DNA of 64,000 nt from Norana najaformis (GCA_964023275.1 OZ029918.1:36045063-36109062), one strand, 5' to 3'. Counted from the stretch's first letter, positions 1 to 11,475 are shown. Made by a program: numbers and translations. The notes: generated from the sequence alone by a model not told the origin.

Positions 1-43
1 GGAATGAGAATTAGTGCGGGGAAAGAAAATAAGTCTGGAATTA

Positions 44-420
44 CAAAGATATGTATATGTATGTATGTATATATGTATGTATGTATGCACATATGTATGT
101 ATGTATGTATGTGTGTATGTATGTATGTATGTAAGTATGTATGTATGTATGTATATATGTAAGTATGTATGTAATATGCATGTATGTATGTATATATGTA
201 AGTATGTATGTATGTAAGTAAGTAAGTATGTATGTATATATGTAAGTAAGTATGTATGTATGTATGTAAGTATGTATGTATGTATATATGTAAGTATGTA
301 TGTATGTATGCATGTTTTATATGAATGTATGCATATATGTATGTAAGTATACATGTATTCATGGATGCATGTATGTATGTATTTACGTATGTAGGAATGT
401 ATGTATTGTGTGTGTGTGTA
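44..420. repeat. (TATG)n microsatellite
   Basis: Nearly uninterrupted GTAT/TATG tetranucleotides with scattered TAAG and TGCA variants, ending in a short GT run. The long Tyr/Val/Cys/Met and His/Thr/Ile/Tyr reading frames here are translations of the repeat, not genes. Confidence 0.95.
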
Positions 421-1257
421 TCCTGACATTTTGTCGGGACTTTAAACTTTTTAGGAAAGCTTTCGTTATTGATAACTAATGGTAGCATTTGAAACTCTCT
501 GTAAGTCATTCCTAATGTATATACCTGTATTAAATAACACTCTTCAAACTATTGCGATTTTCAAATGATTAAATAGCACTAACTGCAATTTTCAAATTAT
601 TCATGCAAAACAGCTTTTTCTCTAACAGAAATTTTCAAATACGTGCAAAACTATTATTCACTTATTTTCTAATTGGGAATTTTCAAAATCACACAAAACT
701 ACTTATTCTCCAACTCTAATCTCCAACTTCACTCAGAACTGCTTATTCCTTCTAATTCCCACTAAACCCTGTTGGCGAACCTACAGAAATCACACGGAAA
801 CTAATTGTCACAATTCAGGTATATTATTATTATCTTACCTGTATTACCATCTGCATCAAGCACCTGTGCAGTCGGTTGTAAAAACCTGCCATATACAATC
901 CCAGACAACACCAGAAGGTCCGGACTTCAGATGGTAATTAGCCAATGCTTTGTACGGGTGACCGAGTGCGTCGACATTAGCGTCTTAGTGCGGCTACTCG
1001 GCTGCCCAATAAAAGATGACCAGTGACCGGAATGAGCCTATGGTGCAGCTTATTAACGCTAACGGCGTACTTACTTGCTTACCGCTGGAACTGTTGCCAC
1101 TGGTAACCGGTTTTATTGCGCTGCGCGGCGTAAAGAACAGGATGGCGGCTCCGGTTAACGACGCTGTTCGTAACGAAGACGATTTGCATTGGCCCTTTCT
1201 TTATCCCCGTATCCGGGTTTCGGACTGACTCTACCTGGTACGGAAATGGCTTCTGTT
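421..1257. other. gene-free spacer
   Basis: The first half is AT-rich and contains several degenerate copies of a phrase like AATTTTCAAAT. From about 800 the base composition is more balanced. Two short plus-strand frames (805-1026, 1016-1228) have no recognisable domain or splice context. I see no supported gene. Confidence 0.5.
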
Positions 1258-1385
1258 GCCTTACTTACTTACTTACTCACTTACTTACTTACTTGCTTAT
1301 TCACTCACTCACACACAGTCAGACGCTCACTCACTCACTAACTCACTTACTCACTCACTCACTCACTCACTCACTCACTCACTTA
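1258..1385. repeat. (CTTA)n/(CTCA)n microsatellite
   Basis: Tandem CTTA followed by CTCA tetranucleotides, interrupted by a short CACA run. Confidence 0.9.
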
Positions 1386-1493
1386 CTTATAGTTGGAACT
1401 GTTGCCATTGGTAACCGGTTTTATTGCCCGGTGCAGGATTGTCACCAGTCGTTAGGTATGAAATAGGTACCTCGTCCCTTGTTACCTTCACTC

Positions 1494-1650
1494 TTGGAGC
1501 CTGTCTGGCTCTTGGATCTTGACCTGGAACCGAGCCCTTCTTGCCTATCGATTTTGTTTTGACTGAGCGCCTGTGATCAAGCTGGATCCTGCGATCTAGC
1601 CTTCGTAGGGCGCTGCAGAAATCTTGAGTTCACGATTACGATTACGACTG
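1494..1650 (+). mobile_element. LINE family A 3' end, GATTAC-tailed
   Basis: A 5'-truncated copy of a repeat found more than ten times in the window. It carries the blocks CTTGGATCTTGACCTGGAAC, GATTTTGTTTTGACTGAGCG and GGGCGCTGCAGAAATC and ends in ACGATTACGATTACG. Full-length relatives at 25146 and 56925 include the end of a LINE-like reading frame, which is why I call this a LINE 3' end. Confidence 0.75.
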
Positions 1651-1674
1651 GAGTGAGGATGTGGGGTTGGGCTT

Positions 1675-1830
1675 CCGCTGTAGGATGCGCGATGTTCTGA
1701 AGCATACTGAGCTCTTAACCAACAGGCCAGGGGTTGAAATCCCCATCAGGGATGGTAGATTTTCGAGAGTTATCTTTCACTTGCGCTTCCTAGCGGTAAT
1801 CGTAATCGTAATCGTAAACTTCGCGAGGAA
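1675..1830 (+). mobile_element. tRNA-derived SINE fragment
   Basis: A box-B-like GGGTTGAAATCCCC at about 1732 is preceded by a tRNA-like stretch and followed by unrelated body sequence and an (AATCGT)n tail near 1795-1820. Divergence from a real tRNA and the repeat tail argue for a SINE. Confidence 0.5.
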
Positions 1831-2019
1831 ATCACAACCTACGCCTCTGGCTTTTGTTCTTTGATCTTTCTGCCTCCGATTATTTATGTTGCTCCTTTGT
1901 GGAGCTTTTCTAAAACGCGGCGTTCTTTACTTCATATATCTCAAGAGGCTGAGTGGCATTTCATGCTCTTGGCTTTCTCTTCTAACGATCGACGGAAGAA
2001 ATCCATTTATATGAGTCTA

Positions 2020-2470
2020 CGAATAGATGGACGAACGGAAGGACGGATGGATGGGATGACTGACTGAATGAATGAATGACTGACTCACTGACTGACTAAC
2101 TGACTAGCTTGCTTGATTACTTTATGACTGACTGACTGAGTGAATGAATGACTGTCTGACTAACTGACTGATTTGCTTACTGACTGTATGACTGACTGAC
2201 TGACTGACTGACTGACTGAATGAATGAATGAATGAGTGACGTATGGACGGGCGGACTGATTGGTGCGTGGGTTTATGAGTGGGTAGATGGATGGATGGAT
2301 GGATGGATGGACGGACGGACGGACGGATGGATGGATGGACCTGGGTGGACTGACGAATGCCCCAGAAGATGCGTGGGTGAGTCAGTGGACGGACGGAAGA
2401 ACGGATCGATCGGTCGATGAACCAACTGGTAGATATAGGAGCCGGTTGATCAGTGGATCAGTAGATTGAT
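2020..2470. repeat. (GACT)n/(GAAT)n/(GGAT)n compound microsatellite
   Basis: Tracts of GACT, GAAT, GGAT and GGAC tetranucleotides grade into one another. The Trp/Met/Asp/Gly-rich frames at 2232-2469 are repeat translations. Confidence 0.9.
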
Positions 2471-3054
2471 GGATGAATCGCTTACTTCCTGACTCACATT
2501 CGACAGGAATTCCAATCAGCTGCACGGAAGGACCATCATGAGTTTGTTAACCATCCGACTGCAGACAACCCCCTCCCCTTCGCTTTTTTATTGATCACCA
2601 AATTATAAAAAACACAGTACTTTGTGAAGACTTTATCAATGAATTCTGCTCGCAAAACGGAACTCGACGAATGTTTCTGTCGGGAAATTCCCAGAGTCCC
2701 TTGCATTGTGTCGTTTCAGGACTTCCGATTTGAATTGATTCGAATCTACTCCACTTTTGAGAAGTTCTCAGCGCTGTTTAGAGGTTCATAAAGGCGGTAT
2801 ATAAATGCTTTGATACACACATACATGCATACATAAATGCATGCTTACACATACATACATATATACATACGTGTGTGACGTGTGAAAGCGGACGTTGATA
2901 TGACGTCTGGTTTGTCCATTAACAAGTGAATAGTGTTAGATTCATAGGAGGTTAATGACGAAAAATTGTTGCTATTTGCGACTTCCGGTAAAAAAAACTA
3001 CCGGAAGTAAAACTGTAGGTCCCAGCGCCACATGGCGACATACCCCATTCAATT
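2471..3054. other. gene-free spacer with a degraded SINE or LINE end
   Basis: A GGCGGTATATAAATGC motif near 2792 marks the 3' end of a short retroposon, followed by ACAT repeats to about 2870. The rest shows no gene. Confidence 0.45.
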
Positions 3055-3104
3055 ATCAATTACTTACTTGCCTACTTACCTACCTACTTAATTCCTTACT
3101 TCCG

Positions 3105-3205
3105 TACTTACTTGAAGTGAGTTGTTTTCTTGAGGAGGCTCTATATCATTGTGCAATTACGATAATGATAACGGCGCTATAGAAATCATTACATTAGATT
3201 ACTTC
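3105..3205 (+). mobile_element. LINE family B 3' end
   Basis: The sequence ATGATAACGGCGCTATAGAA followed by an ATTAGATTAC tail matches the terminal block of the copy at 50795-51200. Confidence 0.55.
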
Positions 3206-3585
3206 CTTACTTATTTACCAACCTACCTACCTTCCGACCTACCTACCTACAAAATACTTACCTACCTACATACATACCTGCCTACCTACATGCATACATA
3301 CATGCCTACTTACCTACCTACATACCTACCTACATACATACATACATACACATCTACCTACCTACATGCATACATACCTACTCATCTACCTACATACCTA
3401 CCTACCTACATACATACATACATACATACGTACATACATAGGTACATACATAGATACATACATAGATACATAGATACATACATAGATACATACATAGATA
3501 CATACATAGATACATACATAGATACATAGATACATACATACATAGATACATAGATACATACATACATACATACCTACTTACACAC
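3190..3585. repeat. (ACCT)n/(ACAT)n and (ACATAGAT)n array
   Basis: Tetranucleotide array that becomes an 8-bp ACATAGAT repeat from about 3440 to 3555. Confidence 0.92.
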
Positions 3586-4697
3586 AATGGTCGTGGTAGA
3601 ATGCAACGACAGATGGTCATACGATTGCTCAATTAACATCGTGAAATTGGATCAGCTTCTTCGAGCAGCCAGCCCACCTTTCCCTTCCACCTGTTCCTCC
3701 CACCTTTCTCTTCCCTCCCTCTTCCCTCCAGCGACGGCTCTTCCTTCCCTCTTCCTCGAATCCCTTCCCGCAGACGACATCAGCTCGCATTTAATCTCGT
3801 CAGGCGACCAGCGACGTCCAACTGGCTGCCTTCCTCAATGCATAATAATCTCCTCTTTCTATGATAACATTATTGCCTTGACGCGGAACGCACCGTCGTC
3901 GCCATTCCTACTTTCTGTTCGATCCTGACTTCTGACTTTCTCGTCGCCGGCGTTTCCATTTATATGGAAACCTCAATTAGCGCTTTTTCCTCCCGGATAA
4001 TGACAAATTCTCAATGGCTCATTATCCCACGGCTCTGATTTGTTTCGTCCTGAAAGGCTTCCAATCCATCCGTCCGTCGTTTTCTGCTGCTGCTCGGCTC
4101 ATAATTATGTAAATGAGGTTCTTATTTCTTTGTCTTCTTCGTCATGTGATCCGCCATATTGCCTGAGATTCAAAGGAAGCCTACGACTGTCTGTTCGGCT
4201 CATATTGCATTTTCACCCAGGGTTATTATGTATATATATATATAAATATATAAATATATTATATATACATGATGAGTTCTATATTATACTATGTAGTGTT
4301 TTTTATGTCAGATGTAGTAAATACATATTCCATATTGTAAATCATCTATTATAAATAATTTAGACACAAAAATTAAGTATTGTATATTTAGATATATACA
4401 GTATATGTATATATGCACATATAAAAATATATATGGATGTATGTATATATGGATGTATGTTTATATATCTAAATCTTGCAGTTTTCTAAAGCTGGATCTT
4501 TTGAAGCTTCTTATAAATATTACAGATAATATGATTCACATAAAACCTGAACTTCACTTTCCAATGGGCTCTTACCTTTCCTTAATTTATCTTACCTCAC
4601 TTCAACACAAGAGGTAAGGCAAGCCTCTGAGAGGCTCTAAAAGATGATGTAGAAATGTTATGTTCTGTTAGCTTGGTACATACATCTTTTCGAACCT
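3586..4697. other. gene-free spacer
   Basis: A C/T-rich section (3660-3760) is followed by AT-rich DNA with TATATA tracts (4210-4460). No conserved domain or exon-like coding block is visible on either strand. Confidence 0.5.
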
Positions 4698-4880
4698 TAC
4701 CTTGCCTTGCCTTGCCTTGCCTTGCCTTGCCTTGCCTTGCCTTGCCTTGCCTTGCCTTGCCTTGCCTTGCCTTGCCTTGCCTTGCCTTGCCTTGCCTTGC
4801 CTTGCCTTGCCTTGCCTTACCTTACCTTACCTTACCTTACCTTACCTTACCTTACCTTACCTTACCTTACCTTACCTTAC
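4698..4880. repeat. (CCTTG)n(CCTTA)n pentanucleotide array, left flank of the LTR element
   Basis: About 24 CCTTG units switch to about 13 CCTTA units and stop exactly where the LTR-like sequence begins. The CCTTA type resumes at 8207 on the far side of the element, which suggests insertion into a pre-existing array. Confidence 0.95.
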
Positions 4881-5569
4881 TGTACTGAAAGAAATGTTTT
4901 TGCTTGTGGGTCCTGCGATGCGATGGATCGCTGGTGAACACAAGTCTCCTTTCAGGATATGGTGGCGAGCGGTGCTATTGATATGGCTTTATCTTCGGGG
5001 GACTTTAGGCCTTTAACAGCACGCGGGTTCGTGAATGGATCAGTCCGACCGTACAGAGACAACACCGATTCTTTCTTTCGCACGTATATTACACGTATTT
5101 ACACCGTATTTACAACAAATTCAGCAAACTCAGAGTCTATGATTCGCATCGGCCTATTTAGTCTAGCGAGGTCCGTTTAAGAGATACAGGTTTATTATCT
5201 TTCTTCTGTTCTCCGGAACCTAACGCCTCTTTCGACCGTTGTTTAGCGAATGCCTTCTTCGCTTCGCACCCTTCCTTAACTTTCCCCTTCATCTGTCAAT
5301 CACCCAAATTCTCCCTTTCGCCATCCGATCAGCATCCCTCTGCTCCGCCTTTCTCTCTCTCTCTCATTCTCTCACTCTCCCTCTCTCTCGTTTACTTCTA
5401 CCTGTCAACTACGGGCGTCCTATCCGCCTCTCGTTAATTACATCCCACTGTTCCCCAGTGTTCCGTGCAAATTAATTACATAAACACAATAGCTAAATTG
5501 TCGGACGTAATACAATCTACAATATGCAAAACCCTAAAATCCTCATTGTTTTTACAACTTTTCACTACA
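4881..5569 (-). mobile_element. LTR of the Gmr1-like retrotransposon (3' LTR of the minus-strand element)
   Basis: Read on the minus strand it begins TGTAGTGAAAAG directly after a polypurine tract and ends with CAGTACA against the CCTTA array, so it has the TG...CA ends expected of an LTR. An AATAAA-type signal (ACCTGTATCTC context, about 5190) lies in its second half. Positions 5056-5569 are repeated in inverted orientation at 7693-8206. The 3' border at 4881 is inferred from the TG/CA rule and the resumption of the pentanucleotide array; the second copy stops earlier and so cannot confirm it. Confidence 0.75.
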
Positions 5570-5581
5570 TCTCCCCACTTC
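5570..5581 (-). other. polypurine tract of the LTR element
   Basis: GAAGTGGGGAGA on the minus strand lies immediately 5' of the LTR TG, which is the normal site for priming plus-strand DNA synthesis in LTR elements. Confidence 0.75.
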
Positions 5582-5932
5582 TGAAGCTGACGGCACCCCG
5601 CAGTAGCTTCGGAAAGTACACAGTTGGCTTTCTTTAGGTGGGCAAACAGTTTAATTTAACGCTGATTTATTTACAGAAGCACAGACGAGCATCGAACGGC
5701 GTTAGGTTTAATGTCTTTCAAAGCCGTACGTCAGCGAACTCGCCAGGCGATTTAGTTACAAGTCTACGTATCTATAACAGAAAGCACAAACAAAACCAAA
5801 AACGAGTAATATCGTTCAAATACATAATAATATAATCGTGTAACACTTTAAGATTTAACTACTCAGCTAATTACGTAAGTTTCTAAGACAACATATCAGA
5901 ATGAACTAAAACATGTTACTGCGTAATGATAT
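5582..5932 (-). mobile_element. 3' untranslated region of the LTR element
   Basis: This lies between the pol stop codon and the polypurine tract. No open frame of note. The part nearest the LTR (5582-5614) belongs to the inverted repeat shared with 7648-7680. Confidence 0.6.
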
Positions 5933-7627
5933 TTAATTCGTCATATACGCTCTAGATAGTCCATCTGCCAGCGAATTATGTTTCCCCGGGACATAATTGA
6001 TTTCCAGGTTGTACCTTTGAATTGCCAGGGCCCATCTAGTGAGTCGTGGATTGTGGTTTGCCATGGTCTGGAGAAACTTTAAACAGTTGTGATCAGTAAA
6101 AACTTGCACTCTTGTGCCATACGTGTATTGCTGAAAATGGTTTAGGGACCAGACCACGCACAACAGTTCTCGTTCGACCGTACTCATACTGGCCTCCCTG
6201 GGGATTAATTTTCTACTGGCATAGGCAATCGGCCGCTCTACCCCCTCTTCGTCTAATTGTGCCAATACAGACCCCACCCCTGTTCCCGATGCATCGCATC
6301 TGAGTATAAAGGGCTTTTGTATATTGGGAGGTGTTAGCACTTTGTCTGAAGTGAGATCGAATTTCAGGGTGTTAAAAGCCTTATCAGCTGCCTCCGTCCA
6401 TTTCACTTTGTCTGGTTTATCTTTGCGGATTAATTCCGTTAGCGGCGCAGCTTTGCTGCCAAAATCTGGGATAAAACGGTTGTAAAAGTTGCCCATGCCT
6501 AGGAAAGCTCTTACCTGCCGCTTTGTTTTCGGGATTGGGTAATCAGAAATGGCCTTCAGTTTATCGGGATCCGGTTTCAAATACCCATTTTCTATCAGGT
6601 GTCCCAGAATTTTTATTTGCTTTTTGGCAAACTGGCACTTTGATAGTTTAGCTGTTAGATTGGCTTGCCTTAACCTGGTTAAAATGTCACGTACATGTTC
6701 TAAGTGCTGCTCCCAGGTGGCTGAAAAAATAATAAAATCGTCGACATGGGCTGCAGCATAGTCTTCGGCACCACGTAGCACTAAGTCCGCCAATCGCTGA
6801 AAACACTTGCTGGAATTTCTAGCACCATTTGGAAGCACAGTGTATTGGAATAGTCCAAAGGGCGTTCTAAATGCTGTATAAGGGCGACTAGCTTCGTCGA
6901 GCTCTACCTGGAAGAAAGCCTGCTGTAGATCTATGCCTGTTATGAACTTAGCACCTGCTGCTTTGTCCAGTATAGCTCGCATGTCGCTTGCTGGATATTC
7001 GTCGGCTATTGTTATTGAATTCACTTGCCTTAAATCTGCACATATGCGAATGCTATTGTCCTTCTTCCGTACACATACAATTGGTGACGCAAATGGAGAT
7101 TCTGATGGTTCAATAATTTGATCTTCGATCATCTGCTCGATCTGTCTGTGCACCTGTTCACGCAAGCTCTCTGGAATTTTATAGAATTTTGGGGCAATAG
7201 GCTTGTCCGTGTTTACCCTGATCGTATGTTTCATCAGTTTCGTCCTGCCTAACCTCCCTGCGAATCTATCTTTAAATTCATTCAAAATGTCGTCCAGCTG
7301 CTTCTTCTGGTCTTTTGAAAGACCCTCGGCATTGTATTGTAACTCTTCTGCTTTCTCTTCTTCATCGTCCATGCACCCTAAGCTTTCGAATTGGTCTTCG
7401 CATGGTTCTGCAGTTAAGATGACATTTACCTGAGGAATGCTGGGGTCTGATTTCCGGGCATGCCATAATTTTAACAGGTTTATGTGATAAATTTTTGGGC
7501 CTTTTTCTGTCATTATTTCATAATTCACACTAGATAATTTTCTGCTCACTACGTAAGGTCCTTCCCACTTGGCCAATAATTTGTTCTCTGTGGAATGTCG
7601 TAAGAGTAACACTTCTTGTCCAGGTTC
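5933..7627 (-). pseudogene. Ty3/gypsy-type pol fragment with integrase C-terminus upstream of RT and RNase H (Gmr1-like order)
   Basis: A 559-codon open frame without internal stops. Residues about 1-60 are the GPY/F module at the end of integrase (KLLAKWEGPYVV, then YHINLLKLWHA). Residues about 115-300 are reverse transcriptase (PFASPIVCVRKKDNSIRICADLR, positions 7107-7039; AAAHVDDFIIF as the catalytic block). Residues about 300-420 are the RT thumb and connection (FLGMGNFYNRFIPDF). Residues about 425-555 are RNase H (ILRCDASGTGVGSVLAQ; STVERELLCVV; VFTDHNCLKFL), then a stop. Integrase lies before RT, the reverse of ordinary Ty3/gypsy and typical of Gmr1-like elements. Gag, protease and most of integrase are missing: the frame is cut at the palindrome at 7628. 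The YxDD box reads HVDD. It lies in the same orientation as the LTR at 4881-5569. Non-functional as it stands. Confidence 0.9.
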
Positions 7628-7703
7628 TTTTCACTACATCTCCCCACTTCCGAAGCTACTGCGGGGTGCCGTCAGCTTCAGAAGTGGGGAGATGTAGTGA
7701 AAA
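7628..7703. repeat. palindromic LTR-edge/polypurine junction
   Basis: Positions 7628-7650 (an LTR start and polypurine tract on the minus strand) are the inverse complement of 7681-7703 (the same on the plus strand), with a 30-bp loop that itself contains a GAAGCT/AGCTTC inverted pair. The truncated pol starts directly beside it. Confidence 0.85.
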
Positions 7704-8206
7704 GTTGTAAAAACAATGAGGATTTTAGGGTTTTGCATATTGTAGATTGTATTACGTCCGACAATTTAGCTATTGTGTTTATGTAATTAATTTGCACGGA
7801 ACACTGGGGAACAGTGGGATGTAATTAACGAGAGGCGGATAGGACGCCCGTAGTTGACAGGTAGAAGTAAACGAGAGAGAGGGAGAGTGAGAGAATGAGA
7901 GAGAGAGAGAAAGGCGGAGCAGAGGGATGCTGATCGGATGGCGAAAGGGAGAATTTGGGTGATTGACAGATGAAGGGGAAAGTTAAGGAAGGGTGCGAAG
8001 CGAAGAAGGCATTCGCTAAACAACGGTCGAAAGAGGCGTTAGGTTCCGGAGAACAGAAGAAAGATAATAAACCTGTATCTCTTAAACGGACCTCGCTAGA
8101 CTAAATAGGCCGATGCGAATCATAGACTCTGAGTTTGCTGAATTTGTTGTAAATACGGTGTAAATACGTGTAATATACGTGCGAAAGAAAGAATCGGTGT
8201 TGTCTC
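7693..8206 (+). mobile_element. inverted second LTR copy (truncated)
   Basis: This is the reverse complement of 5056-5569 over the same 514-bp length with no indel seen; a 78-aa frame inside both copies is identical. It begins TGTAGTG after a polypurine tract and carries AATAAA near 8068. It stops at TTGTCTC, where CCTTA repeats take over, so about 175 bp of the other copy are absent. Its orientation is opposite to that expected for the 5' LTR of the pol fragment. Confidence 0.85.
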
Positions 8207-8463
8207 CTTACCTTACCTTACCTTACCTTACCTTACCTTACCTTACCTTACCTTACCTTACCTTACCTTACCTTACCTTACCTTACCTTACCTTACCTTA
8301 CCTTACCTTACCTTACCTTACCTTACCTTACCTTACCTTACCTTACCTTACCTTACCTTACCTTACCTTACCTTACCTTACCTTACCTTACCTTACCTTA
8401 CCTTACCTTACCTTACCTTACCTTACCTTACCTTACCTTACCTTACCTTACCTTACCTTACCT
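8207..8463. repeat. (CCTTA)n array, right flank of the LTR element
   Basis: About 50 almost perfect CTTAC units. The motif lacks the G-rich pattern of telomeric repeats. Confidence 0.95.
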
Positions 8464-8760
8464 CAGCAATGTATATTACCACTTACAGAAGATATCATCT
8501 GGATGTAAAAGCATGAACTACATTACACATTGAATGTTTGGAGTACAATTAACCTCCCAGTTGAGCGAATCATTGAGGCGTTCTTAGATCGACTGGCGCA
8601 ATATAAACCGATGTTGTTCTTTGTCAGTGTCTGAGGCCGTGCAATCAACTGTTCCTTGGAGACAATTTGTGCGAAGACGCCTGCCGCCTACCGGTGAGTA
8701 GCCTAACTATCGCTCCATCTGACGAGACTTCATACAGCGCCTTTTCTAAGGCCCTCATCC
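8464..8760. other. unique spacer
   Basis: No repeat, coding block or RNA gene recognised. Confidence 0.4.
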
Positions 8761-9475
8761 AGTCATATACATGTATATGCACTTGACGCATACAGAGCCC
8801 ATTCATGCACGCTTACGTGCCACACACACTGGCCACATACACACATAAATACATGCACACATACATATATATATACATACATACATACATAACTACATGC
8901 ACACATACATACATATATAAATACATGCATATATACATACATACATATATAAATACATGCATATATAGATACATACATATATAATACATACATACACATA
9001 TTCACATACACACATACCTACATATACACATACATTATACATTATACATACATACATACATGCAGACAGACATATATACATACATACAGTACTTACACAC
9101 ATACATATATAGATACATATACACATGCATTAAACATACATACATACATACAGACAGACAGACATACATACATGCAGACAGACATATATACATACATACA
9201 GTACTTACACACATACATATATAGATACATATACACATACATTATACACATACATTATACATACATACACACGTTCATCTTCGACGTACATACATGCATC
9301 TATATATACATATATATGTATATATACGTACATATATATATACATACTATACATGCATTCATTCATTCTTTCTTTCTTTCTTGCACACATGTATTCAAAG
9401 GCACATATATACGAACATACGTATTCGTTCATTCATTCATTCATTCATTCATTCATTCATTCATTCACACGTGCA
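8761..9475. repeat. (ACAT)n and (ATTC)n microsatellites with an internal duplication
   Basis: ACAT-rich DNA in which a block of roughly 115 bp (about 9050-9130 and 9165-9240, sharing CAGTACTTACACACATAC) is present twice. It ends in (ATTC)n tracts at 9353-9385 and 9427-9470. Confidence 0.9.
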
Positions 9476-11080
9476 CTCATACAAGCGGCTGAAATAGACG
9501 GACGTGGATTCATTGAATTGTCTTTGAGAAAAACTCGACTTGACATCCACCTGGTGGCTAAACGCGCGTTCCTAATGAATGCATCGGTCGCAAATGTTCT
9601 AAACGTTCCTGCGTTAACCGACCAGCTCCAAGCATCCTCAGTTCGTCTTGTCTCATTTAAAAGCTTTACCATCGCTTCGGGTCCAACCCCCACAAAAGCT
9701 CGCTGACAAATAAGGCCCATCTGGTCCTGTCTTATTACCCTAATCAGTCCCTTCCTGACCGCACTGCGCAAGTATTCCGACAGGAGAACATCAGCCCTGG
9801 CCGAGCCGAGGAGAGCCGAGCCGGGCCGGGAGGAGCCGAAACGGAAAGCTATCTATTTGCATAAAGTCTAATGGAATTCTTCGGAGTAATGGGATTGGCG
9901 AAACTCGGAATGGAGGCAAGAACGGATGACATGCATTTCAAAGGGGAATGACGTCCCACCCGTCAGACGACTAAGTGATATCTATGGCCGCCGACTGCAC
10001 TGTTGGTCGGTTGCTGGAATCAACAACCGATCCACAGAACGCCGCTTTATATAGGATCGATGCAACAAAAGCAAGCTTAGTTCAACACTCCACCCGTTTT
10101 CCTTTGCGAGGACAGGTTAAGCAAACACCCGCCGTCAGAGCCTCCGAATACTACGTTGTGGAAGGAAGACGGCGACTACCCTTCTGGGAGAAAAGGGGGG
10201 TTCTGAAATCTGATTATACGTCTGCGCTGCTCCCGGTTTTGTTTGACAAACGAAAACCCCATTTCCGCGAACGTCTAGTGTGGCCGACAAGCAAGCCATA
10301 AACGTACAATTTTCCGGAAATATCTTGCCGACGTCGAATTCCGCGCGTCGTGAAATGAAATTAACCGATTCAAATTATGTCTGTAAGTCGGGCGGGTTGG
10401 CCGAACGCGACGCGGCCATAACTGCGACCGAACTGCGTGGATCCACCCCATCTTCGGCCACTTCGATCGCTGCCGGTGAGCACGGTAATCAGATTGTCGC
10501 TTGTAACGGCAATCATCAGATGGTTATATGTTTTCGGGCGGTGCTCTCTGCTTGCTCCCGTCCGCTGAGAATCCAATTCGACGACCGTGTTCTGCGGGCG
10601 GCCCCGTCTGGTTCAAATATTTGCCGCGGATATTCCCAGTTGAGGTCGCCGGTGTAGGCGATTGATTTTCGGCTCCATCCGCGCGTCGTGCAAACGTTGA
10701 ATGGTAATTTGTCAAGGCGTATTGCGAGGCACTGACCTTTCCGTTAATTACCTGGATTAATTAAAACGAGAATCGCGTTTCATCCGCCGCGAATAAATTG
10801 ACCTGTTTCGTTTAGGTCTGCTCTTTAATCAGGTGAACGCACACGACTGGTTTGTGGGACGCACGTGGCAGACACGTGTGTTTCCATCGGAACACATACT
10901 AAATGTAAATGTACACGTTTTTCTGTAGCGACCGTGTGGCCTCGACCCCGCTCAGTGTCTGGTAGCAATGACAGACGCAAATGTGGCTGAATCTGTAATG
11001 TCTAGAAGTAGCCAACGCTTATGAGAGGTTCTTTTAAGGTTCTATGTAAATAATAAATGTTCAGATACTTACCTACATGC
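9476..11080. other. complex, GC-richer unique region, no gene recognised
   Basis: The only long stretch in the first 14 kb without simple repeats. It contains GAGCCGAG/GCCGGGCC repeats near 9800-9840 and several overlapping frames (9975-10301 plus, 10280-10657 plus, 10370-10715 minus) with no domain. It lies upstream of anosmin on the same strand side and could hold promoter elements or 5' exons, but I could not identify the expected signal peptide or CxxxC-rich block. Confidence 0.4.
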
Positions 11081-11419
11081 CTAACTAACTACCTACATAC
11101 ATACATACAGTAAGAAGGAAGAAAGAAAGACAGACAGACGGATAGACAGACAGGCAGACAGACACATAAAGAAGCGGACAGATTGAGCGAGAGAAGCAAG
11201 GGAGAGCGAAATGGATAGAGATAAAGATAAAGAGAGAGACAGAGAAAGAAAGACAGATACAGAAACAGATAAAGCGAGAAAGAGAGACAGAGAGAGCGAG
11301 AGAGAGAAAGAGAGAGACAGACAGAGAGCGAGAAAGAGATAGACAGACAGAGAGCGAGAAAGAGATAGACAGACAGAGAGCGAGAAAGAGATAGACAGAG
11401 ACAGAGAGAGCGAGAAAGT

Positions 11420-11475
<56 letters not shown>
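11081..11475. repeat. (GACA)n/(GAGA)n microsatellite
   Basis: Purine-rich GACA and GA repeats; the Ser/Leu frames on the other strand are translations of it. Confidence 0.92.

Noticed and set aside
5239-5475. 78-aa frame, repeated identically at 7787-8023 on the other strand
   Set aside because: It lies inside the two LTR copies; identity reflects the duplicated LTR, not a conserved gene.
8207-8463. Telomeric repeat
   Set aside because: The unit CCTTA/TAAGG is five bases and lacks the TTAGGG or TTAGG pattern; the array continues the one at 4698 interrupted by the retrotransposon.
9975-10715. Overlapping 60-125 aa frames on both strands
   Set aside because: No domain, no codon pattern distinguishing one strand and no splice context.
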